Assembly: GCA_910589165.1 (NCBI GenBank)
Contig: CAJUSP010000015.1
Span: forward strand, 1 to 64,000
DNA length: 64,000 nucleotides
Direction: 5' to 3'
Origin: an uncultured Adlercreutzia sp.
Lineage (GTDB): Bacteria; Actinomycetota; Coriobacteriia; Coriobacteriales; Eggerthellaceae
Part shown: positions 50,215 through 57,601 of the stretch, one piece after another
How positions within the stretch are numbered: the first letter of the stretch is position 1
Layout: each line of letters starts with the position of its first letter
The notes under the pieces: model-generated
What the model was told of the DNA's origin: nothing
Seen by the model: the letters and a program-made list of their open reading frames with translations, nothing else
Database searches by the model: none
Position numbers and translations under genes: made by a program

Positions 50215-51604
50215 CGAGAGCGTGAAGATCACGGCCCTGGAGGCCGAGAACGTGAAGCGCGTGAAGGCCGTGGCCATGCGCCCCGCGCCGGAGGGGCTGA
50301 CCGTCATCGGCGGCCGCAACGGGCAGGGCAAGACCACGGTGCTGGACGCGATAGCCTGGGCGCTGGGCGGGGACCGCTACCGCCCGAGCGAGCCGCACCG
50401 CGAGGGCAGCGTGTCGGACCCCCGCCTGAAGGTGGAGCTGTCCAACGGGCTCACGGTGGAGCGGCGCGGCAAGAACTCGTCGCTTTACGTCACCGACCCG
50501 TCCGGCAAGCGCGCAGGGCAGCAGCTGCTGAACTCGCTCGTGGAGCAGCTGGCCCTCGACCTGCCCCGCTTCCTCGAGCAGAAGAGCGCCGAGAAGGCCA
50601 AGACGCTGCTGGAGGTCATCGGCGTGGGCGACGAGCTGAACCGCCTGGAGGCCGAGGAGCAGGCCGCCTACGACAAGCGCACCGCCGTCGGGCAGCTGGA
50701 GCGCCAGAAGCGCGCCCTGGCCGAGGAGATGCCCTTCGACCCGGACGCGCCCGCCGAGCCGGTGAGCGCCGCCGAGCTGGTCCAGCGCCAGACCGAGATC
50801 CTGGGCCGCAACGCCGAGAACCAGCGCAAGCGCATGGAGGCCGCCGAGTCGGCCCGGAAAGTGGAGGCGCTGACCGCCGACCTCGAGCGCGCGGACGCGC
50901 AGCTGGCCGAGATGCAGGCGCGCCGCAGCGGGCTCGTGATCGAGCTGGCCCGGGCGAGCGAGGACGCGATGCTGGCCGAGAAGACGGCGCAGGAGCTCGT
51001 GGACGAGGCCACCGACGAGATCGAGGCCAGCATAGCCGAGATCGACGCGGTGAACGCCCGGGTGCGCGACAACGAGCGCCGCGCCGCCGCCCTGGCCGAG
51101 GCCGACGCCCTCAAGGAGGAGTACGACGGGCTCACGGAGCAGGTGGAGGCGGCCCGCAAGGAGAAGCTGGCCCTGCTGGAGGGCGCCGACCTGCCCCTGC
51201 CGGGGCTGTCGGTCGAGCGCGGCGAGCTGACCTACAACGGGCGGCAGTGGGACGGCATGAGCGGCAGCGACCAGCTGAAGGTGGCCACCGCGATCGTGCG
51301 GGCGCTCAAGCCCTCGTGCGGCTTCGTGCTCGTGGACAAGCTGGAGCAGTTCGACCCGGCCACGCTCGCCGAGTTCGGAGAGTGGGCGGCCTCCGAGGGG
51401 CTCCAGATCATCGGCACCCGCGTGGCCACCGACGACACCTGCAGCATCGTCATCGAGGACGGCACGAGCTACGACCTGTCGAACGGGCTCTCGAAGGTAG
51501 AGAGCGACTGCGAGAGCGGAATCGAGAGCGGCACCGGGAGCGACGCGGCGACGGGCGCCACTGCGGGGCCTGCCGCGCAGCCGGCGCAGAAGTGGGTGGT
51601 CTAG
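50207..51604 (+). CDS. SMC/Rad50-like ATPase
   Basis: A 465-residue AAA_23-type protein: Walker A GGRNGQGKTTVLDAI (35-49), a coiled coil of about 200 residues, ABC-signature-like MSGSDQLKVATAIVRAL, and Walker B FVLVDKLEQFD. The Walker B Asp is followed by Lys rather than the catalytic Glu, and there is no zinc hook. Probably a recombination or replication accessory factor that acts with the Sak4-like ATPase downstream. Confidence 0.85.
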   Translation: MSSESVKITALEAENVKRVKAVAMRPAPEGLTVIGGRNGQGKTTVLDAIAWALGGDRYRPSEPHREGSVSDPRLKVELSNGLTVERRGKNSSLYVTDPSGKRAGQQLLNSLVEQLALDLPRFLEQKSAEKAKTLLEVIGVGDELNRLEAEEQAAYDKRTAVGQLERQKRALAEEMPFDPDAPAEPVSAAELVQRQTEILGRNAENQRKRMEAAESARKVEALTADLERADAQLAEMQARRSGLVIELARASEDAMLAEKTAQELVDEATDEIEASIAEIDAVNARVRDNERRAAALAEADALKEEYDGLTEQVEAARKEKLALLEGADLPLPGLSVERGELTYNGRQWDGMSGSDQLKVATAIVRALKPSCGFVLVDKLEQFDPATLAEFGEWAASEGLQIIGTRVATDDTCSIVIEDGTSYDLSNGLSKVESDCESGIESGTGSDAATGATAGPAAQPAQKWVV

Positions 51605-52741
51605 ATGGCCCTCAACATCACGCGCGGAAAGCAGCCCAAGGCCCAGAAGATCGTGGTCTACGGCGTGGAGGGCATCGGCAAGACCACGCTTGCCTCGCAG
51701 TTCCCGGACCCGCTGTTCATCGACACCGAGGGCGGCACGTCGCATATGGACGTGGCCCGAGCCGAGCCGCCCAAGACCTGGGCGGCGCTGCTCCAGGCCG
51801 TGGACGAGGTGCGCGCGACGCGCCCCTGCTCGACGCTGGTCGTCGACACGGCGGACTGGGCCGAGCGCCTGTGCGCCGCCCACGTGTGCCAGAGGGAGGG
51901 CAAGGCCTCCATCGAGGACTTCGGCTACGGCAAGGGCTACGTGAAGATGGCCGAGGAGTTCGGCCGCCTGCTGGACAAGCTGACCGAGCTCACCGACGCC
52001 GGCATCTGCGTGCTGCTGCTGGCGCACTCCGAAGTGCGCAAGTTCGAGGAGCCGAACGAGGCCGGGGCCTACGACCGCTGGGAGCTGAAGCTCTCGAAGA
52101 GCGGGCAGAAGAAGATCGCGCCGCTCGTGAAGGAGTGGGCCGACGCGGTCCTGTTTCTCAACTACAAGCAGATCGTGGAGAACGTGGCCAAGGACGGGCA
52201 GGCACCGAAGCTGAAGGCGCGCGGCGGCAAGCGCGTCATCTACGCGACGCACCATGCCTGCTGGGACGCGAAGAACCGCTGGGGCATGCCGGACGAGTCG
52301 CCGCTGGCGTTCGAGTCGATACGCCCCTACCTGCCGGAGGTCGCGCCCGCGCCGGTCGCACCGGCGGCCCCTCCCGCCCCGCAGCCCGCGGCGCCGGCCC
52401 AGCCGGCTGTCGCCGGCCCCGGGCAGACGGTGACCTTCGGCCAGGGCGGCCCGACCGTGGCGCCGACAGCGGAGCCGGCGGCGCCCGCGCTGCCGGCGAA
52501 ATGGTCGAAGGTGGCCCAGCTGTGCGCGGCGGACGGCATCGACCCGTCGGAGATCGCGGCGGCGAGCGTCATGCTCGGCAACTTCACCGCAGACACGCCG
52601 ATGGAGAACTACCCGGAGGACTACCTGGGATTCGTGGCGTCCTCGTGGGGCGCCTTCAAGGCGCACGTGGCGCGGCTGCGCGAGCAGGCCGAGCCCGTGC
52701 CGTTCGACAGGGACTACAAGCAACCCGAGGGAAAGGAATAG
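51605..52741 (+). CDS. Sak4-like RecA-fold ATPase
   Basis: A 378-residue protein: RecA-like core with Walker A YGVEGIGKTTLA (19-30), IDTEGG and Walker B TLVVDTADW, then a Pro/Ala-rich linker (about 240-295) and a small C-terminal helical domain. Sak4 proteins are single-strand annealing recombinases that need an SSB-like partner, and the next gene supplies one. The ATG directly follows the upstream stop. Confidence 0.87.
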   Translation: MALNITRGKQPKAQKIVVYGVEGIGKTTLASQFPDPLFIDTEGGTSHMDVARAEPPKTWAALLQAVDEVRATRPCSTLVVDTADWAERLCAAHVCQREGKASIEDFGYGKGYVKMAEEFGRLLDKLTELTDAGICVLLLAHSEVRKFEEPNEAGAYDRWELKLSKSGQKKIAPLVKEWADAVLFLNYKQIVENVAKDGQAPKLKARGGKRVIYATHHACWDAKNRWGMPDESPLAFESIRPYLPEVAPAPVAPAAPPAPQPAAPAQPAVAGPGQTVTFGQGGPTVAPTAEPAAPALPAKWSKVAQLCAADGIDPSEIAAASVMLGNFTADTPMENYPEDYLGFVASSWGAFKAHVARLREQAEPVPFDRDYKQPEGKE

Positions 52742-52744
52742 CAC

Positions 52745-53293
52745 ATGGCGGAATCTAATCTGGGCGAGGCGTTCGACTGGGACGCCACCGAGGTGAGCGA
52801 CGAGGGCGGCTTCCAGCTGCTGCCGGCGGGCGTGTACGCCTTCGGCGTGGACAAGCTGGAGCGCGCCTACTTCGAGGGCTCGGCCAAGATGGCCGCCTGC
52901 CCCCAGGCGAAGCTCACGCTCTCGCTCGTAGGGGCCGACGGCGCAACCGGCACGGTCACGGAGCGCCTGAGCCTGAACACCAAGATGATGTGGCGCATCG
53001 CGCAGTTCTTCCAGGCGCTGGGCTACCAGAAGGACCCGGCCACCGGCAAGGTGCCCGTGGCGTGGAACGACGTCGAGGGCAAGGGCGGCTACCTGAAGCT
53101 GAAGGTGCGCACCTACAAGAAGAAGGACGGCGGCGACGGCGAGTCGAACGACATCGACGAGTACCTGGCGCCCGGGGACCCGCGCATCGCGGAGGCCCAG
53201 CGGCAGGCGGCGGCCGCCCAGCAGCCGCAGCAGACGGCCATGCCGGTGCCGCCGCAGCCCGCGCAGACGCAGCACCCCGGCTGGAGCGTGTAG
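52745..53293 (+). CDS. DUF669-like phage ssDNA-binding protein
   Basis: A 182-residue protein resembling DUF669 proteins found beside Sak4 and helicase genes (LLPAGVYAFGVDKLERAYF..., LSLNTKMMWRIAQFFQALG). The end is Gln/Pro-rich, a layout similar to SSB tails. Presumed single-strand DNA binding; inferred from context. Confidence 0.75.
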   Translation: MAESNLGEAFDWDATEVSDEGGFQLLPAGVYAFGVDKLERAYFEGSAKMAACPQAKLTLSLVGADGATGTVTERLSLNTKMMWRIAQFFQALGYQKDPATGKVPVAWNDVEGKGGYLKLKVRTYKKKDGGDGESNDIDEYLAPGDPRIAEAQRQAAAAQQPQQTAMPVPPQPAQTQHPGWSV

Positions 53294-53294
53294 C

Positions 53295-54941
53295 GTGGGC
53301 GGCATGGAGCTGCGGCCCTACCAGGCCGCGGCCGTCGCCGCCGTCGAGTCGGAGTGGGAGGGGGGCCGCGGCCGCACGCTGCTGGTCCTCCCCACCGGGT
53401 GCGGAAAGACCGTGGTCTTCGCGCACGTGGCCAAGGACGTGGTGGACGGCGGCGGGCGCGTGCTCGTGCTGGCGCACCGCGGCGAGCTGCTCGACCAGGC
53501 GGCCGACAAGATAGCCGCCGCCACCGGGCTCGGCTGCGCGGTGGAGAAGGCGGGGCGCACGAGCGAGGGCGAATGGTTCCGCGTGACCGTCGGCTCGGTG
53601 CAGTCGATGATGCGCGAGAGCCGCCTGTCCCGCTTCCCCCACGACTGGTTCGACGCCATCGTGATCGACGAGGCCCACCACGCCGTCTCGGACAGCTACC
53701 GCGCGGTGCTCGACTGGTTCCCCGGCGCGCGCGTGCTCGGCGTGACGGCCACGCCCGACCGCGCCGACCGCCGCAACCTGGGCGCCGTGTTCGACTCGGT
53801 GGCCTACGAGTACACGCTGCCCGCCGCCATCCGCGACGGGTACCTGTGCCCCATCAAGGCGCAGACGGTGCCTCTGCAGATCGACCTGTCCGCCGTCCGC
53901 CAGTCGGCGGGCGACTTCTCGGCGGGCGACCTCGGCACCGCGCTCGACCCCTACCTGTTCCAGATCGCCGACGAGATGCTGGCAGCAGGCTGCCTGGAGC
54001 GCCGCACCGTGGTGTTCCTGCCGCTGGTGGCCACGTCGCGCAAGTTCCGCGCGATCCTGGAGAAGAAGGGCTTCCGCGCCGCCGAGGTCAACGGGGAGAG
54101 CGAGGACCGCGCCGAGGTGCTGGCGGACTTCGACGCGGGGCGCTACGACGTGCTCTGCAACTCGATGCTGCTCACCGAGGGCTGGGACTGCCCGGCCGTG
54201 GACTGCGTGATCGTGCTGCGCCCGACGCGGAGCAACAGCCTCTACCAGCAGATGGTGGGGCGCGGCACGCGCCTGTCGCCGGAGACCGGCAAGAAGGAGC
54301 TGCTGCTGCTCGACTTCCTGTGGCACACCGAGCGCCACGACCTGTGCCGCCCGGCGCACCTGGTGACGTCCACGCCCGAGGTGGCCGAGAAGATGACCGA
54401 GAACCTGGAGGCCGCGGGCTGCCCCGCCGACCTCGAGGACGCGGAGCGCCAGGCTTCGGCCGACGTGGTGGCCCAGCGCGAGGAGGCGGTGAAGAAGGAG
54501 CTGGAGGCGATGCGCACCCGCAAGCGCAAGCTGGTGGACCCGCTCCAGTACGAGCTGTCCATCGGCAGCGCCGACCTGGCGGGCTACGAGCCCTCGATGC
54601 CGTGGGAGATGGCGCCGATGAGCGACCGGCAGAGGGCCTCGCTCGAGAAGGCCGGCATCTTCGCGGACGAGATCGAGTGCGCCGGCAAGGCGTCGCTCAT
54701 CCTCGACAAGCTGGCCAAGCGCCGCGCCGAGGGCCTGGCGACGCCCAAGCAGATCCGCTTCCTCGAGCAGAGGGGCTTCCTGCACGCGGGGCAGTGGCCC
54801 CTGGCGGAGGCGAGCAAGATGATCGGGCGCATCCAGGCGAACAACTGGCACATGCCCCCCAACGTCGACCCGGCGAGCTACGTCCCGCCGAAGCCGAAGA
54901 AAGAGAGCCAACAGGGCGCGGACGAGCCGCTGCCCTGGTAG
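53295..54941 (+). CDS. Superfamily 2 DEAD/DEAH-box helicase
   Basis: A 548-residue SSL2-type helicase: LRPYQ Q-like motif, Walker A PTGCGKT (33-39), DEAH (125-128), motif III VTATPDR, and the motif VI region QQMVGRGTRL. The C-terminus has a PKQIRFLEQRGF segment. Start is GTG 53295; ATG 53304 (MELRPYQ) is equally possible. Part of the replication module. Confidence 0.92.
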   Translation: MGGMELRPYQAAAVAAVESEWEGGRGRTLLVLPTGCGKTVVFAHVAKDVVDGGGRVLVLAHRGELLDQAADKIAAATGLGCAVEKAGRTSEGEWFRVTVGSVQSMMRESRLSRFPHDWFDAIVIDEAHHAVSDSYRAVLDWFPGARVLGVTATPDRADRRNLGAVFDSVAYEYTLPAAIRDGYLCPIKAQTVPLQIDLSAVRQSAGDFSAGDLGTALDPYLFQIADEMLAAGCLERRTVVFLPLVATSRKFRAILEKKGFRAAEVNGESEDRAEVLADFDAGRYDVLCNSMLLTEGWDCPAVDCVIVLRPTRSNSLYQQMVGRGTRLSPETGKKELLLLDFLWHTERHDLCRPAHLVTSTPEVAEKMTENLEAAGCPADLEDAERQASADVVAQREEAVKKELEAMRTRKRKLVDPLQYELSIGSADLAGYEPSMPWEMAPMSDRQRASLEKAGIFADEIECAGKASLILDKLAKRRAEGLATPKQIRFLEQRGFLHAGQWPLAEASKMIGRIQANNWHMPPNVDPASYVPPKPKKESQQGADEPLPW

Positions 54942-54957
54942 GAGATTGGAGAACCCT

Positions 54958-55737
54958 ATGGAGAAAAACGAGATGACCGCAGCCCAGCTGCTGCGGAAGG
55001 CGGCCGAGGGCGGCTTCGAGGGGAGCACCGGCGAAACGTACCGGAACATCTCCGTCCTCATGGGAGCGAGCCGAAACGTGCTCAGCAGCGAAACGTGCCG
55101 CGCCCTCGCCGGCAAGATCGAGGCCGAGATCGAGGAAGCCCGACGCACAACATTGACTGGGATCATAGCGGGTATGGCTGCTATGAACGGGTGGCCTCAA
55201 CCTGGATGCGGCGAGGCCCCCAGAAATTGGATCGACCGCTGCTTCCTCCCGCGCCCCCGCTTCGAGGATGGCGAGCCGGTGCAGTTCGGGGATGAGGTAG
55301 AGCTTTCCGACCATGACAGCTTCGCGGCGAAGTCCATGCTCTTCGGATCATCCGGGTCTGTGCGCATCGCGAGCGTGGGCAACGGCTCGGGCTACGTCGT
55401 CCCGCCGCCGTTCAAGCGCCCAGCCCCCGAGGTGCTGGACGCCGACGGGGTACCCATCCATGTGGGCGACACGGTGTGGCTACTCGACAGCGGTCACGAC
55501 TTCGAGGTGACGGCGTTCGCCAAAAGAAAAGGCCGCCTCGTACAGTGTCGATCCTTGGAGACGGGCGACTCAGTGAATATCGGAGCCGAGAGCCTCACCC
55601 ACGAGGAGCCGGACAGCTTGGAGAAGCTGCACCGTGACATGGCAGCGTTCGCGGAAGTTGGCGCAGATTGCACGAGCGACTGCTGCCGGGGCTTCGCAGG
55701 CCGACTCGCCGCCCTCGTCGAGAAGGGAGGCGAGTAG
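54958..55737 (+). CDS. Phage protein, unknown, beta-rich C-terminus
   Basis: A 259-residue protein from ATG 54958 (GGAGA upstream). The N-terminus is helical; residues about 160-235 hold a domain starting VLDADGVPIHVGDTVWLLD...FEVTAF, which looks like an SH3-like small beta fold, followed by a helical end with cysteines (DCTSDCCRGF). Codon use is a little less GC-biased than in neighbouring phage genes. Function unknown. Confidence 0.65.
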   Translation: MEKNEMTAAQLLRKAAEGGFEGSTGETYRNISVLMGASRNVLSSETCRALAGKIEAEIEEARRTTLTGIIAGMAAMNGWPQPGCGEAPRNWIDRCFLPRPRFEDGEPVQFGDEVELSDHDSFAAKSMLFGSSGSVRIASVGNGSGYVVPPPFKRPAPEVLDADGVPIHVGDTVWLLDSGHDFEVTAFAKRKGRLVQCRSLETGDSVNIGAESLTHEEPDSLEKLHRDMAAFAEVGADCTSDCCRGFAGRLAALVEKGGE

Positions 55738-55739
55738 CC

Positions 55740-55925
55740 ATGTGCGAGTACTGCGAAAGCGGTCAACCTATAGCCGAAGAGGAAGAGAACAGCATCTGCA
55801 TCAGCCGTTTCGGCGACCTGTTCCTTATTTTCCGCGGCGATCAGTTGCACTTGTGGAGCGTGCCGATCAACTACTGCCCCATGTGCAGTCGCCCGATTCA
55901 GGAACAGGAGATACCCCGTGTCTAA
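55740..55925 (+). CDS. Small zinc-ribbon protein
   Basis: A 61-residue protein with CEYC near the N-terminus and CPMC near the C-terminus, bracketing an acidic and hydrophobic middle (ICISRFGDLFLIFRGDQLHLW). Predicted single zinc ribbon. Overlaps the next gene by eight bases. Confidence 0.65.
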   Translation: MCEYCESGQPIAEEEENSICISRFGDLFLIFRGDQLHLWSVPINYCPMCSRPIQEQEIPRV

Positions 55926-56271
55926 ACTCTTAATCATCGGCCCTGAGACAGGGGCCGAGAACTACAGCAGACTGGCGATCGAGCAGGCATGCTCGCGGCT
56001 CATCGAGGCCGGATACGATGCCGACATTCCTTGTTTCTGCGCTGGCAAGCGCCTCAAAAACAAGGACGCGATGCTCATGAGCATCAACCTGATGACCCAG
56101 TATTCAATTGCCAAGACGCCGAGGGCCAAGCCGCAGCGAGCCTATAGCGGCGTCGCCCTGCTTGAGGGCCATGAAGACAGCCAGGACGCGCTCGTTGCAT
56201 GGGTGGTCGCCAAGAATTGCGGAATCCCCTGCAAGACAGTGGCAGAGTGGATCGAGGAGGCAGCGAAATGA
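55918..56271 (+). CDS. DUF4406/deoxyribosyltransferase-like protein
   Basis: A 117-residue alpha/beta protein (LLIIGPETGAENYSRLAIEQACSRLIEAGYDADIPCF..., VALLEGHEDSQDALVAWVVAKNCGIP) with the shape of small phage proteins related to nucleoside 2-deoxyribosyltransferases. GTG start. The glutamate in LLEGHEDS may be catalytic by analogy; substrate unknown. Confidence 0.65.
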   Translation: MSKLLIIGPETGAENYSRLAIEQACSRLIEAGYDADIPCFCAGKRLKNKDAMLMSINLMTQYSIAKTPRAKPQRAYSGVALLEGHEDSQDALVAWVVAKNCGIPCKTVAEWIEEAAK

Positions 56272-56696
56272 GCGGCGAACACATCGGCGACTGTCGCGGC
56301 GGGGGCTACGCCATGGTCGCCCAGAAGTGCATCAAGTGCCGGAGGTTCATACGGCCGGCTAACCGGAAGATAAAAATCGAAGACGCCAGATGGCTGCGCG
56401 AGCGAACCGGCGCGGGCATCCGCGAGTGCAAGGACGCGCTGCTCCTGTACGGGCTGCTGGGCAGGGCCGAGGAGTACCTGCAATGCGCCGGATACGCCAT
56501 ACTCGCCAAGTGCGGGAACTTCGAGCCCGCCGATGACGGCGAGACCTGGATGCGGCAGTGCACGTGCCGAAGGGTCGAGAGATCCGAGACGTGGCAGCCC
56601 TACCCCTTCGAGTACTGCTCGGAGTGCGGCGCGTATCTCGGGGATTCCAACATCGGGGACCACTGCCCGAAATGCGAGGCGGAGGTGGTGGGCTGA
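56268..56696 (+). CDS. Zinc-finger protein with EF-Ts-like UBA segment
   Basis: A 142-residue protein. Cysteine pairs C21/C24, C98/C100, C117/C120 and C133/C136 suggest two zinc ribbons. Between them, residues 38-73 (IEDARWLRERTGAGIRECKDALL...) match the N-terminal UBA domain of elongation factor Ts, where the pattern is LRERTGAG.M.CKKAL. This domain in EF-Ts contacts EF-Tu. Nothing else of EF-Ts is present. Possibly a phage translation-interaction factor; inferred from motif only. Confidence 0.6.
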   Translation: MSGEHIGDCRGGGYAMVAQKCIKCRRFIRPANRKIKIEDARWLRERTGAGIRECKDALLLYGLLGRAEEYLQCAGYAILAKCGNFEPADDGETWMRQCTCRRVERSETWQPYPFEYCSECGAYLGDSNIGDHCPKCEAEVVG

Positions 56697-56902
56697 TGGG
56701 CGCGGAGTCCGTGTTCGCCATATTCGGAGCGGTGTGCGCCGTCCTTATATCGGCCGGCATATGCGCCGATCTCGTGTCGTACGCGCACACCATGTGGGGT
56801 CGGTACTCCGCAAGGCGCTGGTATCGCAGGGGGCGCAGAGACGAGAGAGACGGAGCTGCGGATTTCTTTGCCGGCCAGGAAAAGCCGACGTGGAGGTGGT
56901 GA
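56696..56902 (+). CDS. Small membrane protein
   Basis: A 68-residue protein with one N-terminal transmembrane segment (VFAIFGAVCAVLISAGICADLV) and a basic tail (RRWYRRGRRDER). TGATG overlap with the preceding gene. Function unknown. Confidence 0.6.
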   Translation: MGAESVFAIFGAVCAVLISAGICADLVSYAHTMWGRYSARRWYRRGRRDERDGAADFFAGQEKPTWRW

Positions 56903-56904
56903 CC

Positions 56905-56994
56905 ATGCTGGCTGAGGGAATCCTGGCGGCCTTGGTGCTGTCCGGGCTGCTGTTCGCCATCGTGTGCCTGCGGGAGTACGGGAGGTGGTCTTGA
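56905..56994 (+). CDS. Micro-protein with one membrane helix
   Basis: Only 29 residues (MLAEGILAALVLSGLLFAIV then CLREYGRWS), essentially one transmembrane helix. Supported by GGAGGTG five to six bases upstream and tight packing between neighbours (TGATG overlap on its right side). Confidence 0.55.
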   Translation: MLAEGILAALVLSGLLFAIVCLREYGRWS

Positions 56995-57209
56995 TGCCCC
57001 GCGCTGTGATAGTGGACGGGCGCAGGTACCCCACGCTGACGGCCGCGGCCTACAGCATGGGGCTGTCGCGCTCGGCGCTCTGCCATATGCTGGTGGAGCG
57101 GCGGCCGGCGATCCGGGGCCACCGCGTCAGGTACGAGGACGAGGCCCCTCCGACGGGCCGCTGCCCGCATTGCGGGGCGGCCCTGGGGCTCGGGAGGAGG
57201 GACGGATGA
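56994..57209 (+). CDS. Small HTH/zinc-knuckle phage protein
   Basis: A 71-residue protein: a helix-turn-helix-like half (YPTLTAAAYSMGLSRSALCHMLVERRP, as in NUMOD-type DNA-binding segments) and CPHCGA at the C-terminus. Start overlaps the preceding stop. Confidence 0.6.
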   Translation: MPRAVIVDGRRYPTLTAAAYSMGLSRSALCHMLVERRPAIRGHRVRYEDEAPPTGRCPHCGAALGLGRRDG

Positions 57210-57601
57210 CGCCGGAGGAGTTCGACGCCCGTATAGATTGGGCTCGGGAGCACGGGCGCGGGGAGACCGCGCTCGACCGCATGATGGCCGAGGCGGCCGC
57301 CCTGGCGTACCGGGAGGACCCGCACGCGGCGGCGACGCTGTCCTGGAACCATCCCGTCAAGAGACTCACCGCCAGGGGGGCGCTCGACAGGTGGAAGGCC
57401 GTGGCCACGGGTCAGATGCGCGAGGCGTCGCGGCTGTACGCCTCGCGCACGTGCGGAGAGTGCGCCCATGCCGTTCCGGCGGTGTTCTGCCCCCTGACGC
57501 ACCGCATGATGCTGGCGGAGGCGCACGGCGACCCCGGCGACTACTGGTGCGAGGCAAGCGAGGAAGCAGAGAGGAGGAGCGTATATGGCGGACGCCGATG
57601 A
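57206..57601 (+). CDS. Phage protein with cysteine cluster, unknown
   Basis: A 131-residue protein; helical N-terminus and a C-terminal CGECAH...CPLTH...C cluster that could bind zinc. Overlaps the primase gene by 17 bases. Function unknown. Confidence 0.6.
   Translation: MTPEEFDARIDWAREHGRGETALDRMMAEAAALAYREDPHAAATLSWNHPVKRLTARGALDRWKAVATGQMREASRLYASRTCGECAHAVPAVFCPLTHRMMLAEAHGDPGDYWCEASEEAERRSVYGGRR

Noticed and set aside
49964..53305. A long minus-strand open frame opposite the phage recombination genes
   Set aside because: Composition is His/Leu/Arg-rich shadow; it lies opposite the ParB-like, SMC-like, Sak4-like and DUF669-like genes, which have motifs and ribosome sites.
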